From contig NZ_CP069338.1 in NCBI RefSeq assembly GCF_016859125.1, positions 12,403,501 to 12,467,500 on the forward strand: a DNA stretch of 64,000 nucleotides. Direction: 5' to 3'. The notes beneath the pieces were generated by a model that was not told the origin of the DNA, made no database searches, and was given only the letters and a program-made list of their open reading frames with translations. Positions within the stretch are counted from its first letter, which is position 1; every line of letters starts with the position of its first letter. This DNA comes from Archangium violaceum (GTDB lineage: Bacteria; Myxococcota; Myxococcia; Myxococcales; Myxococcaceae). The position numbers and the translations under genes are program-made. Shown here one piece after another: positions 32,476 to 40,864 of the stretch.

Positions 32476-33685
32476 CTAGTGGAGTGTCCGACAAGTTTTT
32501 CAACATAGTCGAGACCAGCGGGTAAGTTGGGTGGATGAGGAGACGACCGCCGCATCTGCTCCACCTTTCGCCTGGGGAAGTGGCCTACCTCAAGACGCTG
32601 GTGGAGGACGGACGTACCGAGCAGCGCGTCGCGCGCCGAGCGCGCGTGCTGCTGGCCATGAGCGACCCGGACATCGTCGTGTCGGAGCTGGCCGACAGAC
32701 TCGAATTGGAGCGCACCTCCATTTGGAACTTGTGCCGTCGCTACGAAGCGTACGGTGTCGATGTGGTGCTGGATGCACCCCGCTCCGGCCGTCCGCGGGA
32801 GCTTTCCCCCCCTGCAGCGAGTGGAGGTAGAGCAGTTGGCGTGTTGTGAGCCGGCGGGCGTCGGCTTGGAGATGACGCACTGGTCCACCCGGAGCCTGGC
32901 CCTGGTGGCACGTCAGCGGGGCATTGCGCCCACCATCTCGCACTCCACGGTGGCGCTCATCCTGCACACGCTGACTTGCAGCCGCACCGCACGCGTTACT
33001 GGAAGACGCCCACCCTGGACGACACCTTCCGTCACAAAGCGGCCCAGGTGCTGTGGTGCTACGAGCAGGCGCAGCAGTTGGCTCAGAGGGACGAAGTGGT
33101 GTTGTGCATGGACGAGAAGCCCAACATCCAGGTGCTGCACGGCGAGCAACCCGCGCGGCCCATGCGGCCTGGCCTCATCGAGCGCCGGGAGTTCGAGTAC
33201 GTACGGCGCGGCACGGTGAACCTCCTGGCCAAGCTGGTGTGCACTCCGGCCGCATGCGCAGCTGGAACTTGGAGAGAAACAACGGGGACTGCCTACGAGG
33301 CGTACTGCCGCAGCTGCTTGGGGACCATCGCGACGCCAGGCGCATCCACCTCATCTGGGACAACGCACCCAGTCACACCGCCAGGCAGACGCACGACTTC
33401 CTTCGCACCCACTATCCGCACGTCCGGGTGATTTTCACTCCAGCTCATGCCTCCTGGCTCAATCAGGCGGAGCTGCTGCTACGCGCCTTCTCCGAGCGCT
33501 ACCTGCAACGAGGGGACTGGGCCGGCCGTGACGAGCTCATCGAGCACCTCGATGCCAGCTGGCCCGAGTACAACCGCCTCTACGCCCACCCCTTCACCTG
33601 GTCCTGGACTCGCGCCAAGATGCACTCGTGGGTGGACCGCCACCTGTCCTGACTATGTTGAAAAACTTGTCGGACACCCCACTAG
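32476..33685 (+). mobile_element. IS630-family insertion element with 35-bp inverted repeats
   Basis: The ends 32476-32510 and 33651-33685 are inverted repeats of 35 bases differing at one position (outer part CTAGTGGAGTGTCCGACAAG on the left). The sequence CTAG at both outer edges fits the TA target of IS630/mariner elements. The element is 1,210 bases long, carries a frameshifted transposase and splits a DUF4262 gene. Confidence 0.88.
32535..33652 (+). pseudogene. IS630 transposase with three frame breaks
   Basis: Piece one reads LHLSPGEVAYLKTLVEDGRT ... RYEAYGVDVVLDAPRSGRPR. After a C7 run near 32808 the sense moves to another frame (EQLACCEPAGVGLEMTHWST, RGIAPTISHSTVALILHT). Near 32970 it changes again (LQPHRTRYWKTPTLDDTF ... 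EVVLCMDEKPNIQVLHG, with the first catalytic Asp). Near 33245 it changes once more (RIHLIWDNAPSHTARQTHDF ... FTPAHASWLNQAELLLRAFS, with the second Asp and Glu). The DDE residues survive but three frame changes make it non-functional as read. The inverted repeats are still good substrates for a related transposase. Confidence 0.8.
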
Positions 33686-33840
33686 AGCCCGAAGAGGATC
33701 CGCTCCGCGTGCCCGTAGTTGCGGAACAGTCCAATCATATAGGCGAACGCGGGCTCCTCCTCATCCTCGGGGATGAGCTGGACGGCCCACCCGGTGTCCC
33801 GGATGCGCCGCGCGATGAACTCGTCGGATTCATCGATCAT
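33682..33840 (-). pseudogene. DUF4262 protein, N-terminal piece
   Basis: From the ATG at 33840 the frame reads MIDESDEFIARRIRDTGWAV, QLIPEDEEEPAFAYMIGLFR and NYGHAERILFGL, the first half of a DUF4262 domain (GWAV...P.FAYTIGL...HPE...FGL). It ends at a TAG formed at the IS630 junction. The remainder is at 32386-32475. DUF4262 proteins are small cytosolic proteins of unknown function often found near toxin/immunity loci. A longer frame to 34038 gives unrelated sequence. Confidence 0.75.
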
Positions 33841-34113
33841 CGTCCAGGGTTGGGAGACGCTCCCCCGCTCCGTCCGATGGCCGTGGCACATGCCCGAGAG
33901 AGAGTTGAGGGAGGGGTCTTCCGCCACGACGCGCGCGCCACCGCACCGCCGGAAGAGCGTGCTGTCGGTGCCCTTCGGCGGCCATGACAGGACCATGACG
34001 AAAAAATGGCCGTCTCTCGGCCATGGCGCGTCCGCCACACTTTAGGGTGAACGGCATGTGGACGGGCATCACGGGGCCCGACTCCACACGCTCAAGGAGG
34101 GGCGCCTCACACC

Positions 34114-34782
34114 ATGCAATTCACGATCGCCGGAATCTGGGAGCACACGGGCCTGTTCGCCCGCTGCATCATCTTCGCGCTGGGTGCGATGTCGATCACC
34201 TCACTGGTTGTCATTGTCGAGCGCATGGTGGTGTATCGGAAGAGCCGCTCCGAGTCGCGCAGCTTCGCATCCAGGATGGGGGCCATCCTGGCGAAGGACG
34301 ACCTCGACACGGCGGCCAACACCCAATCAGGCAAGGACGTGGGGCACCTGGGCAGGGTCATCAACTCAGGCCTGACTGCCTACCGGGTGTCGTCCTCCAA
34401 CCAGGACGTGGCGGTGGAGTCCGTGGCGCGAGCCCTCGAGCGCCAGGCCCAGCGTGAAGTGCAGAGCCTCAAGCGCGGCCTGGGTGTGCTGGCCACGGTG
34501 GGCTCCACGGCCCCGTTCGTGGGTCTGCTCGGCACCACGATGGGCATCGTGAACGCCTTCCAGCTCATGTCGGCCGCGGGCTCCGGGGGTCTGACCACCA
34601 TCTCGTCCGGTATCGCCGAGGCGCTCATCACCACCGCGTTCGGCCTGCTGGTGGCCATCCCCGCGGTGATGGCCTACAACTTCCTGCAGGGCTGGGTGGA
34701 CGCGCGCTCGGTGGACATCTCCGAGTCCTCCAACGAGTTCCTGGACATGGTGGCCCGGCGCGTCGGCGGCTCGCACTCCTGA
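34114..34782 (+). CDS. exbB: ExbB/TolQ/MotA-type proton channel protein
   Basis: A 222-residue inner-membrane protein with three expected segments: FARCIIFALGAMSITSLVVI near the N-terminus, GLGVLATVGSTAPFVGLLGT and AEALITTAFGLLVAIPAVMA. The GSTAPFVGLLGTxxGI block is diagnostic of the MotA/TolQ/ExbB family. It would form the proton channel with the two ExbD proteins encoded next and power an outer-membrane process. An AAGGAGG site precedes the ATG. No tonB gene is visible in the window, so the transducer is encoded elsewhere or the motor serves another machine, such as the Agl-type gliding motor, which has the same one-plus-two composition. Confidence 0.92.
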   Translation: MQFTIAGIWEHTGLFARCIIFALGAMSITSLVVIVERMVVYRKSRSESRSFASRMGAILAKDDLDTAANTQSGKDVGHLGRVINSGLTAYRVSSSNQDVAVESVARALERQAQREVQSLKRGLGVLATVGSTAPFVGLLGTTMGIVNAFQLMSAAGSGGLTTISSGIAEALITTAFGLLVAIPAVMAYNFLQGWVDARSVDISESSNEFLDMVARRVGGSHS

Positions 34783-34813
34783 GTCCAACCCTTCCAGAAA
34801 CCCAGGTGCACTC

Positions 34814-35239
34814 ATGGGAATGTCAGTCGGGGGCCCTTCCGGGGGCCCCAAGGCCGAAATCAACGTCACCCCGCTGGTGGACGTGGTGCTCGTGCTGCTC
34901 ATCATCTTCATGGTCATCACCCCCATGCTCCAGCGTGGCAAGAGCGTGGAGCTGCCCAAGGCAAGGGAGATCGAAAAGAAGACGGACGGCAAGGACAACG
35001 CGCTCATCCTGTCGGTGACACCCGACAAGAAGCTCTATCTGGACAACGATCCACTGGACGAGAAGGCCCTGGAGAACCGGCTGCGCGGGGAGCTCGCCAA
35101 GGACCCCGCCCGCAGAATCCTGCTCAAGGCGGACAACTCGCTGCGGGTGGCCGACGTGCGCAAGGTGATGGAGGTGGCGCGCAAGGCCAAGGCCAGACGC
35201 GTGTCCCTGGGGGTCGAACAGCAGAAGGACCAACCATGA
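34814..35239 (+). CDS. exbD: ExbD/TolR family protein (first)
   Basis: A 141-residue protein with a short cytosolic N-terminus, one membrane helix containing the proton-carrying Asp (EINVTPLVDVVLVLLIIFMV) and a periplasmic domain (LILSVTPDKKLYLDNDPL, RILLKADNSLRVADVRKVME). It follows exbB after 31 bases and overlaps the second exbD by four bases, so the three are co-translated parts of one complex. The gene name is by family only. Confidence 0.93.
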   Translation: MGMSVGGPSGGPKAEINVTPLVDVVLVLLIIFMVITPMLQRGKSVELPKAREIEKKTDGKDNALILSVTPDKKLYLDNDPLDEKALENRLRGELAKDPARRILLKADNSLRVADVRKVMEVARKAKARRVSLGVEQQKDQP

Positions 35240-35700
35240 CCCATAACAAGACTCGTAGATCCTGGGTCAGACCCGCCTCGGCGCCCAACTCGGAAATCAA
35301 TGTCACCCCGCTGGTGGACGTGGTGCTCGTGCTCCTCATCATCTTCATGGTGGTGACGCCGCTGATGGAGAAGGACATCGAGGTGCGCGTGCCGGAGACC
35401 GAGGTGGAGGAGAACCCGCCACCCGACCCGAACGACACGCAGATCGTGGTGCGGGTTGCCGGCTCTGGGGACTACTCCATCAACACGGAGAAGATCGCGG
35501 CGGCCGACTACGTCACGCGCCTCACCCAGATGCTCGACACCCGGAAGCAGGACGACCGCGTCGTCTTCTTCGTGGCGGATGACGAGGCGAGCTACGGCAA
35601 GCTGGTGGCCGCGCTGGATGGGGCCAAGGCGGCCGGCGCGAAGGTGCTCGGCTTCGCGCCGGACAAGCCCGAGGGAACAGCGCCCACTCCACCGCCCTAG
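35236..35700 (+). CDS. exbD: ExbD/TolR family protein (second)
   Basis: A 154-residue paralogue of the preceding protein. It has the same membrane helix with Asp (EINVTPLVDVVLVLLIIFMV), followed by a different periplasmic part (VRVPETEVEENPPPDPNDTQ, RVVFFVADDEASYGKLVAAL). Two different ExbD proteins per ExbB suggest a hetero-dimeric stator core. Its ATG overlaps the upstream stop. The C-terminus is proline- and threonine-rich (GTAPTPPP). Confidence 0.93.
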   Translation: MTHNKTRRSWVRPASAPNSEINVTPLVDVVLVLLIIFMVVTPLMEKDIEVRVPETEVEENPPPDPNDTQIVVRVAGSGDYSINTEKIAAADYVTRLTQMLDTRKQDDRVVFFVADDEASYGKLVAALDGAKAAGAKVLGFAPDKPEGTAPTPPP

Positions 35701-35843
35701 GTCGCGTCGAGCGGCTCGCGCGCCATGGACTGGGTGACGGCTGGGGACACGAAGAAGAACTCCCCGAACGCGTCTCCCACCGACAGGCCTTCGAGCGAGA
35801 GGCGGGCGTGCTCCCGACTCACCCGCCCCGCCGGACTACGGCC

Positions 35844-36284
35844 CTACCCCTTTCGTACCGCCGCCGCGAACTCCTCCGGAGACGGGCTTTCGGGCCAGCT
35901 CGGCACGCCGTCGGGAATGGTCACCCAGGGCTGCTTCCGTTTCACCCAGATGTGCGCGACGGGGTCGAGCAGGTGGCTGTCCGCGAGCGTCCCCGCCCGC
36001 ACCACCACCATGCCCGGCACGGCCATGTTGGTGTTGTAGATGCGCGTGTGGCAGACGCCGCACACCCGCTGGCACGACGTATGACCGCCGGGCCCCTCGT
36101 GCGCGTAGAGGACCACGGGGCCTGTCACGGCGATGACAGCCTCGGGCAGCATCGCGTGCAGAGCGAACGCGCTTCCACTCCACGTCTGGCAATCGAGGCA
36201 GTGGCAGGCGTAGGTCGCGGGCAGCGCATCGAGCGCCAATGTATAGTTCACGGCTCCGCAGCGACATCCGCCCATGATCGTCAT
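35844..36284 (-). CDS. GFA (CENP-V) family zinc-binding protein
   Basis: A 146-residue protein with the GFA-family cysteine pattern: GGCRCGAVNYTL, ACHCLDCQTWSGSAF and RVCGVCHTRIYN. The family is named for a glutathione-dependent formaldehyde-activating enzyme, but most members have no proven activity. The start at 36284 has GGAGA nine bases upstream; the longer frame to 36317 is less likely. It is a single gene, convergent with the exbBD operon. Confidence 0.9.
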   Translation of the reverse strand: MTIMGGCRCGAVNYTLALDALPATYACHCLDCQTWSGSAFALHAMLPEAVIAVTGPVVLYAHEGPGGHTSCQRVCGVCHTRIYNTNMAVPGMVVVRAGTLADSHLLDPVAHIWVKRKQPWVTIPDGVPSWPESPSPEEFAAAVRKG

Positions 36285-36327
36285 GCCAGGGTCTCCAAAA
36301 GGGGAGGGAGGAGCCATCTAGCGCAGG

Positions 36328-39300
36328 CTATTCCCGCGGACGCAAGACTCGACGCATCCAGCGCCGCCATCTGTCCCCGGCTCGCGGGACATAGGCCCGG
36401 TCGGCGGAAAGCGAGAGGGCCACCTCGGTGCCCCATTCGGCGCCGCTCAGGATGTCCAGGCGCGCCCCCACCTTCTCCGCCCGCTCGCGCATGCCACGAA
36501 GTCCCCAGTGACCGGCCCGGCCAGCGCCGAGGATCGACGAATCGATCCCACTCCCATTGTCGCGGAAGCGCAGGCGCAGCTCGTCCACGCCGTACGAAAT
36601 CCCGGCTTCGATCTCGCTCGCCTCCGCGTGTTGGAAGGAATTGAAGAGTGCCTCGCGGCCGATGCGGTAGAGCTCGTCGGCGACGAGTGGATCCAACGCT
36701 CTCGCCGCTCCCTCGACGCGGACGTGAAAGGCCGGGACTCGAGTCTCGCCGAACTCTCTCACGAGCGCCGTGAACGCGTGGGCGAGGTCCGACATGTCGC
36801 CACGCGACGCGCGCAACTCCCGCACCCGATCGCGCCCCTCGACGAGCACGTCATCCGCGCGGTCGAGCGACCGTTCGATTCCCTCGCGGAGCTCGCCCCG
36901 CGGCAGACGCGAGGAGACGGCCTGGATGTGCAGTATCAGCCCCTGGATGCCCTGCAAGAGCGTGTCGTGAAGCTCGCGGGCGATCCGCTCGCGCTCGGCA
37001 TGGCGTTCCTCCAGGCGCTGGCGCACGCGCGCCGTCATCTGCCGCAGGCGGAGCACGTACAGCAGCCACAACAGGCCCGACGCGGCGAGCACACAGAGTG
37101 CCAGGAACCACCGGGTCTCGAAGAACGTGGGCTCTATCGCGAACGAGACCGACGCGCCCTGCTCGTTCCACACACCGTCGTCGTTGGCGGCGATGACACG
37201 GAAGCGGTAGTGGCCCGGCCCGAGGTTCGTATAGAAGGCCTCACGCCGTGTTCCCGGGTCCTGCCAGCCGTCGTCCACGCCCTCGAGGCGGTAACGGAAG
37301 GCGACACGTTCGGGTACGGCGAGACTGAGCGCGCTGTAGTCGATCTTCAGGCCGCGCGTGCGCGGCGGCAGCCGGAGGCCTGCCCGCGGCGCATAGCGCC
37401 GGTCGCCGACGGTGATGGAGCGAATCACGACGGACGGTGGCAGGGGGTTGCGATGGATACGTTCCGGATCGATCCACGCGAGTCCGTCCGTCGCGGCGAA
37501 CCAGAGTTTCCCATCCGTACCTTCGACCAACGTCGGCAGGGGACGAATCTGCTGCGCGGCGCCCGGCATGCCGTCCAGCATGTCGAAGAGCTCGAAGGGC
37601 ATCCGGAAGTCCGGCTCGGCGAGCGCCCGGTGGAGGTCGTTCGCCGAGATACGCACGGCGCCCGCGTTGCCGTTCACCCAGAGCGTCCCATCCCGCGTCC
37701 GCAACAGGCCCGTGACACCGGTGAGCACGTCCGGCCGCGTGGCGGAGAGCGGACGGAAGCGCCGGCCGTCGAAGGCGGCCATTCCCAGCTCACCGCCCAC
37801 GAGCGTGTCCAGGCCCGGGAGGATCGCGCTCACGGTCCCTGTCCGCAATCCGTCGGACTCGGAAAACACCCTCGCCCTGGAACCCTCCACGATGGCCAGC
37901 GTGTTCTGGCCGTACCCCAACCACATGCGCCCCTGCTCGTCCGTCACGGCGCGGATGGGATGCAGCTCCGGCAGGTCGGCGATACCACCGCGCGGCGTCC
38001 ACGTGTCACCATCCAGCCTGTAGATGGTCGACGCACGAAAGGACATCCACAGTCGCCCGGCACCGTCGCGCGTGATGGCCTGCACCTTGGCGCCCTCCTC
38101 CTTCTTCGGAATGGCCAGGGGTGTGAACTTCCCGTCGGCGAAGCGCCATGAGCCTTCCCGGCCGCCCAGCAGCAAGCTGCCGTCGGTATCGCGGTAGGCC
38201 GCCGTCACTTCGGAGGAAAAGCCGGGCACGGGGCTCGGGCGCGGCTCCAGCCGCCACCAGCGATCGGTCATGCCGCTATGGGTCGCCGTCCCGGCCCACA
38301 TCGCGCCGGCTTCACCGGGCAGCAGCGCGAAGTACACCAGAGGCTCGGGAAACCGGACGGTCGTGACGTCATTGCGCCGGAAACGGTCGAGCCCGAGTTT
38401 CGTCCCCACCCAGATATCGCCTTCTCGATCCTCCAGCAGGCTCATCGTGGAATCGGACGACAGACCGTTCACCGTCGAGAACGTGTCACCGGAGAAGGTC
38501 CGCTGGTGGAAGGATGACTCGGAGGCGTAGGGGTTCTCGACGCGGCAGAGGGCACTGGGACAAGCGACCATCCACAGAGTTCCCTCGCGGTCGAAGAGCC
38601 GCGATTGCGAGTTCCATGACGTGGTTTCGGAGAATGCGGCCGACCGCGGCGGCACGTCGGGACCGTGAAGCGGACTGAACCCCCTGTCGTCGTACTTCCA
38701 AAGAGTCCCGTCGTTCGTGCGATACAAGGAGGCGCCTGGCCGTGCGTCGGTTTCGACGCGTTCGAAGCGCCGCGCACCGACGCGAAGCACATAGACGCCG
38801 TCGTCGGTGGCGGCCCACAGGGTATTCATCCGGTCAAGAGCGAGCGAGGTGCCGCCGGGTATCGAGAAACCCCACCGCGCGTCGGCCAACTGCCAGACGC
38901 CCTGCTCGAGCACGTAGAGGCCCTTGGCGGTCACCGCCCAGATCCGCCCGTCGCCATCCTCCTCGAACCCCTCGATCGGCACGCCCCGAGGAAGGCCTTC
39001 CTTGGAGCCATGGTGGGTCACCACGCCGCCCTCGAGGACGCTGGCGCCACCGTAGGAGTAGCTCACCCACAATCCACCCGACCGGGAGGCGAACAGAACG
39101 CTGACGGAGCGCGACGCCGTGCTTTCCTCCGGCAGCAGGTCGTATCGCTCGAAAACGACCCCGTCGAAGCGCCAGAGCCCCGCGGACGTGCCCAGCCAGA
39201 GCCAACCGTCCTTGGTCTGCGCCATGCCCCAGATACCCGCGGGCGCGCCGTCCTTGAGCGTCCACGAGGTATGATGAAAGTCCTTGATGGAGCGGGCCGG

Positions 39301-39465
39301 CTCCGCCGCGTGTGCGCCGCCGAACGCGCAGCACATCAGCAAGCCGATGCCCGTGATGACTCCCAGCCACCTCGCGGTCGCCCCGTGAACGAAAGTCCGC
39401 CCGTCGGCGGGTTCTGGAGCTGGCGCGACGCTCGATTCGCGTGACGTCATACCGGTGGTCTTCAC
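36328..39465 (-). CDS. Sensor histidine kinase with Reg_prop beta-propellers and Y_Y_Y domain
   Basis: A 1045-residue protein. The signal/anchor (WLGVITGIGLLMCCAFGGAH, near residue 35) is followed by about 650 residues of propeller repeats (TKDGWLWLGTSAGLWRFDGV, DGRIWAVTAKGLYVL). Next are a Y_Y_Y domain (FRYRLEGVDDGWQDPGTRRE), one membrane helix (RWFLALCVLAASGLLWLLYV), HisKA_3 (ERERIARELHDTLLQGIQGL, His in ELHDTLLQ) and a HATPase (ALFNSFQHAEAS, DNGSGI, GHWGLRGMRERAE). It senses an extracellular cue and should phosphorylate a LuxR-type regulator, but none is encoded nearby, so it is an orphan. The start is a GTG at 39465 or the ATG at 39450. Confidence 0.92.
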   Translation of the reverse strand: MKTTGMTSRESSVAPAPEPADGRTFVHGATARWLGVITGIGLLMCCAFGGAHAAEPARSIKDFHHTSWTLKDGAPAGIWGMAQTKDGWLWLGTSAGLWRFDGVVFERYDLLPEESTASRSVSVLFASRSGGLWVSYSYGGASVLEGGVVTHHGSKEGLPRGVPIEGFEEDGDGRIWAVTAKGLYVLEQGVWQLADARWGFSIPGGTSLALDRMNTLWAATDDGVYVLRVGARRFERVETDARPGASLYRTNDGTLWKYDDRGFSPLHGPDVPPRSAAFSETTSWNSQSRLFDREGTLWMVACPSALCRVENPYASESSFHQRTFSGDTFSTVNGLSSDSTMSLLEDREGDIWVGTKLGLDRFRRNDVTTVRFPEPLVYFALLPGEAGAMWAGTATHSGMTDRWWRLEPRPSPVPGFSSEVTAAYRDTDGSLLLGGREGSWRFADGKFTPLAIPKKEEGAKVQAITRDGAGRLWMSFRASTIYRLDGDTWTPRGGIADLPELHPIRAVTDEQGRMWLGYGQNTLAIVEGSRARVFSESDGLRTGTVSAILPGLDTLVGGELGMAAFDGRRFRPLSATRPDVLTGVTGLLRTRDGTLWVNGNAGAVRISANDLHRALAEPDFRMPFELFDMLDGMPGAAQQIRPLPTLVEGTDGKLWFAATDGLAWIDPERIHRNPLPPSVVIRSITVGDRRYAPRAGLRLPPRTRGLKIDYSALSLAVPERVAFRYRLEGVDDGWQDPGTRREAFYTNLGPGHYRFRVIAANDDGVWNEQGASVSFAIEPTFFETRWFLALCVLAASGLLWLLYVLRLRQMTARVRQRLEERHAERERIARELHDTLLQGIQGLILHIQAVSSRLPRGELREGIERSLDRADDVLVEGRDRVRELRASRGDMSDLAHAFTALVREFGETRVPAFHVRVEGAARALDPLVADELYRIGREALFNSFQHAEASEIEAGISYGVDELRLRFRDNGSGIDSSILGAGRAGHWGLRGMRERAEKVGARLDILSGAEWGTEVALSLSADRAYVPRAGDRWRRWMRRVLRPRE

Positions 39466-39629
39466 GGAGCGGAAGCTACACGCTCACAGCGCGGAAGACC
39501 CAGGTGAAACCCGGAGTCTCGCGCGACGGCCTCAACCCGAGGCAGCGCGACCAGGTCCTCGCGCGCACGAAGCTGACGCGCTCCCTGGACCGGGTGGACG
39601 CGGCCACGCGGGGCCCGGCCGCCGGTCAC

Positions 39630-40076
39630 CTACTCCTTCTTGGGGATGATGGAGATGGAGCCATCACGCTCGAGGATGGCGTAGCGGATCTGCTCCATCC
39701 GCTCGAGCCCCTGGGAGCTGCGCGCCTGGTCCAGGATGTCCTCCTTCGACACGCCTGCCCTGTTGACCCGCTCCTCGATGAGGTGGCCATTCTCCACGAT
39801 GAGCAGTGGCACTCCGTCCAGCACGCGGGCGGCGGTGGGAAACCGCGACTCCAGCCGGGAGAGGGCGAGGTGCACGCCAACGAGGGTGCTCACCAGCACC
39901 AACACATTGACGAGGGAATAGTCCTGGCCGATGAGGCCGAGCTGTGTCGCCTGGCCGATGATGAGCACCAGCACGAAGTCGAAGGTGCTGATCTGCGCCA
40001 GGGTGCGCTTCCCCGTCATGCGGATGAGCACCATCATGATGAGGTAGATGACCAGGGCGCGGATGACGGAGTTCAT
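39630..40076 (-). CDS. DUF421 (YetF/YcaP-like) membrane protein
   Basis: A 148-residue protein with three N-terminal membrane segments (VIRALVIYLIMMVLIRMTGK, FVLVLIIGQATQLGLIG, LVNVLVLVSTLVGVHLALSR) and a C-terminal cytosolic domain (PLLIVENGHLIEERVNRAGV, LERMEQIRYAILERDGSISI). The KRTLAQISTFDFVLVLIIG block is the DUF421 signature. The function is unknown. GGAGA precedes the ATG at 40076. It lies 10 bases downstream of the next gene's stop, forming a two-gene unit with it. Confidence 0.9.
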   Translation of the reverse strand: MNSVIRALVIYLIMMVLIRMTGKRTLAQISTFDFVLVLIIGQATQLGLIGQDYSLVNVLVLVSTLVGVHLALSRLESRFPTAARVLDGVPLLIVENGHLIEERVNRAGVSKEDILDQARSSQGLERMEQIRYAILERDGSISIIPKKE

Positions 40077-40086
40077 CGGTCTCCAT

Positions 40087-40599
40087 TCAGGGATGGACGA
40101 ACTGCCAGAACGAGAGCTCCGGGCCACCCACCACTCCGGTGCGGCCCCTCCGGAGGCCGGGCTTCAGCGGGATGACGTAGAAGCTGACGGCCGTCGCCCG
40201 CTCGCGCGGCGGGGCGCGGAAGACGAACACCAGCCGGTCGGCTTCGGCCCGCTCCTCTTCTGGGAGGGGCACGATGCGCTGCACCTGGAACGTCTCCAGG
40301 TACTTGCGCTCGAACCACACCTCGACCCGGCCTTCGGCCGCGTCCGGCTGGAGGTGGAGGCGCAGGAGGGAGGGGGCGAGGATGCGCTCGAAACGCTCGT
40401 ATTCCAGCGCCAGAGGGCCCTGCAGGAGCACCGTGTGGCTGAGGGGCCCGTTTCCGAACACGCCCAGCAACGCCGCGATGAGCAGCAGTGCGATGAACAC
40501 CCAGACGACGCGCTCCAAGCGCCAGACGCGCTGCTGGAACTCGATTTCGTCTTTCAGTTCGAGTCCGGGCGACTCGAACTTCTCCATCTTCTTCGCCAT
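40087..40599 (-). CDS. Single-pass membrane protein co-transcribed with DUF421 gene
   Basis: A 170-residue protein starting MAKKMEKFESPGLELKDEIE. One membrane helix (RVVWVFIALLLIAALLGVFG) is followed by a periplasmic beta-type domain (RVEVWFERKYLETFQVQRIV, ATAVSFYVIPLKPGLRRGRT). The family is unrecognised. The tight spacing before the DUF421 gene suggests that the two proteins act together. GAGGGG stands directly before the ATG at 40599; the frame upstream to 40668 is weaker. Confidence 0.75.
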   Translation of the reverse strand: MAKKMEKFESPGLELKDEIEFQQRVWRLERVVWVFIALLLIAALLGVFGNGPLSHTVLLQGPLALEYERFERILAPSLLRLHLQPDAAEGRVEVWFERKYLETFQVQRIVPLPEEERAEADRLVFVFRAPPRERATAVSFYVIPLKPGLRRGRTGVVGGPELSFWQFVHP

Positions 40600-40864
40600 G
40601 GCCCCTCGAGAGGTGAAGACCCCATCAGTACCCACGGAGGCTCCGCGCGAGAAAGCACCTGGAGCCATGATGGACGAGGGCCTGTCACACGAAGGACAGA
40701 CGCCTTCCGAGACGCGCCTCCAGGGGACGGGAAAGGGTTGTTTCCGGAACGGACGCGCTGCCCCGGCCGGGCGGGGTCATGGCAGGGTGCCTCCTTCTGG
40801 ACGTCCGCGGGTGGGTACAGCCCATGCACGCCGATACCTGGTGGTGCAACGACCCGGGGAGGGA

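Noticed and set aside
36508-38151. A 547-codon plus-strand open frame opposite the sensor kinase.
   Set aside because: It is antisense to a kinase with all catalytic boxes and has no recognisable feature of its own.
40274-40864. A 197-residue N-terminal extension of the DNRLRE protein.
   Set aside because: The extension is antisense to the minus-strand membrane-protein gene, and the lipoprotein signal begins at 40865 after a good ribosome-binding site.
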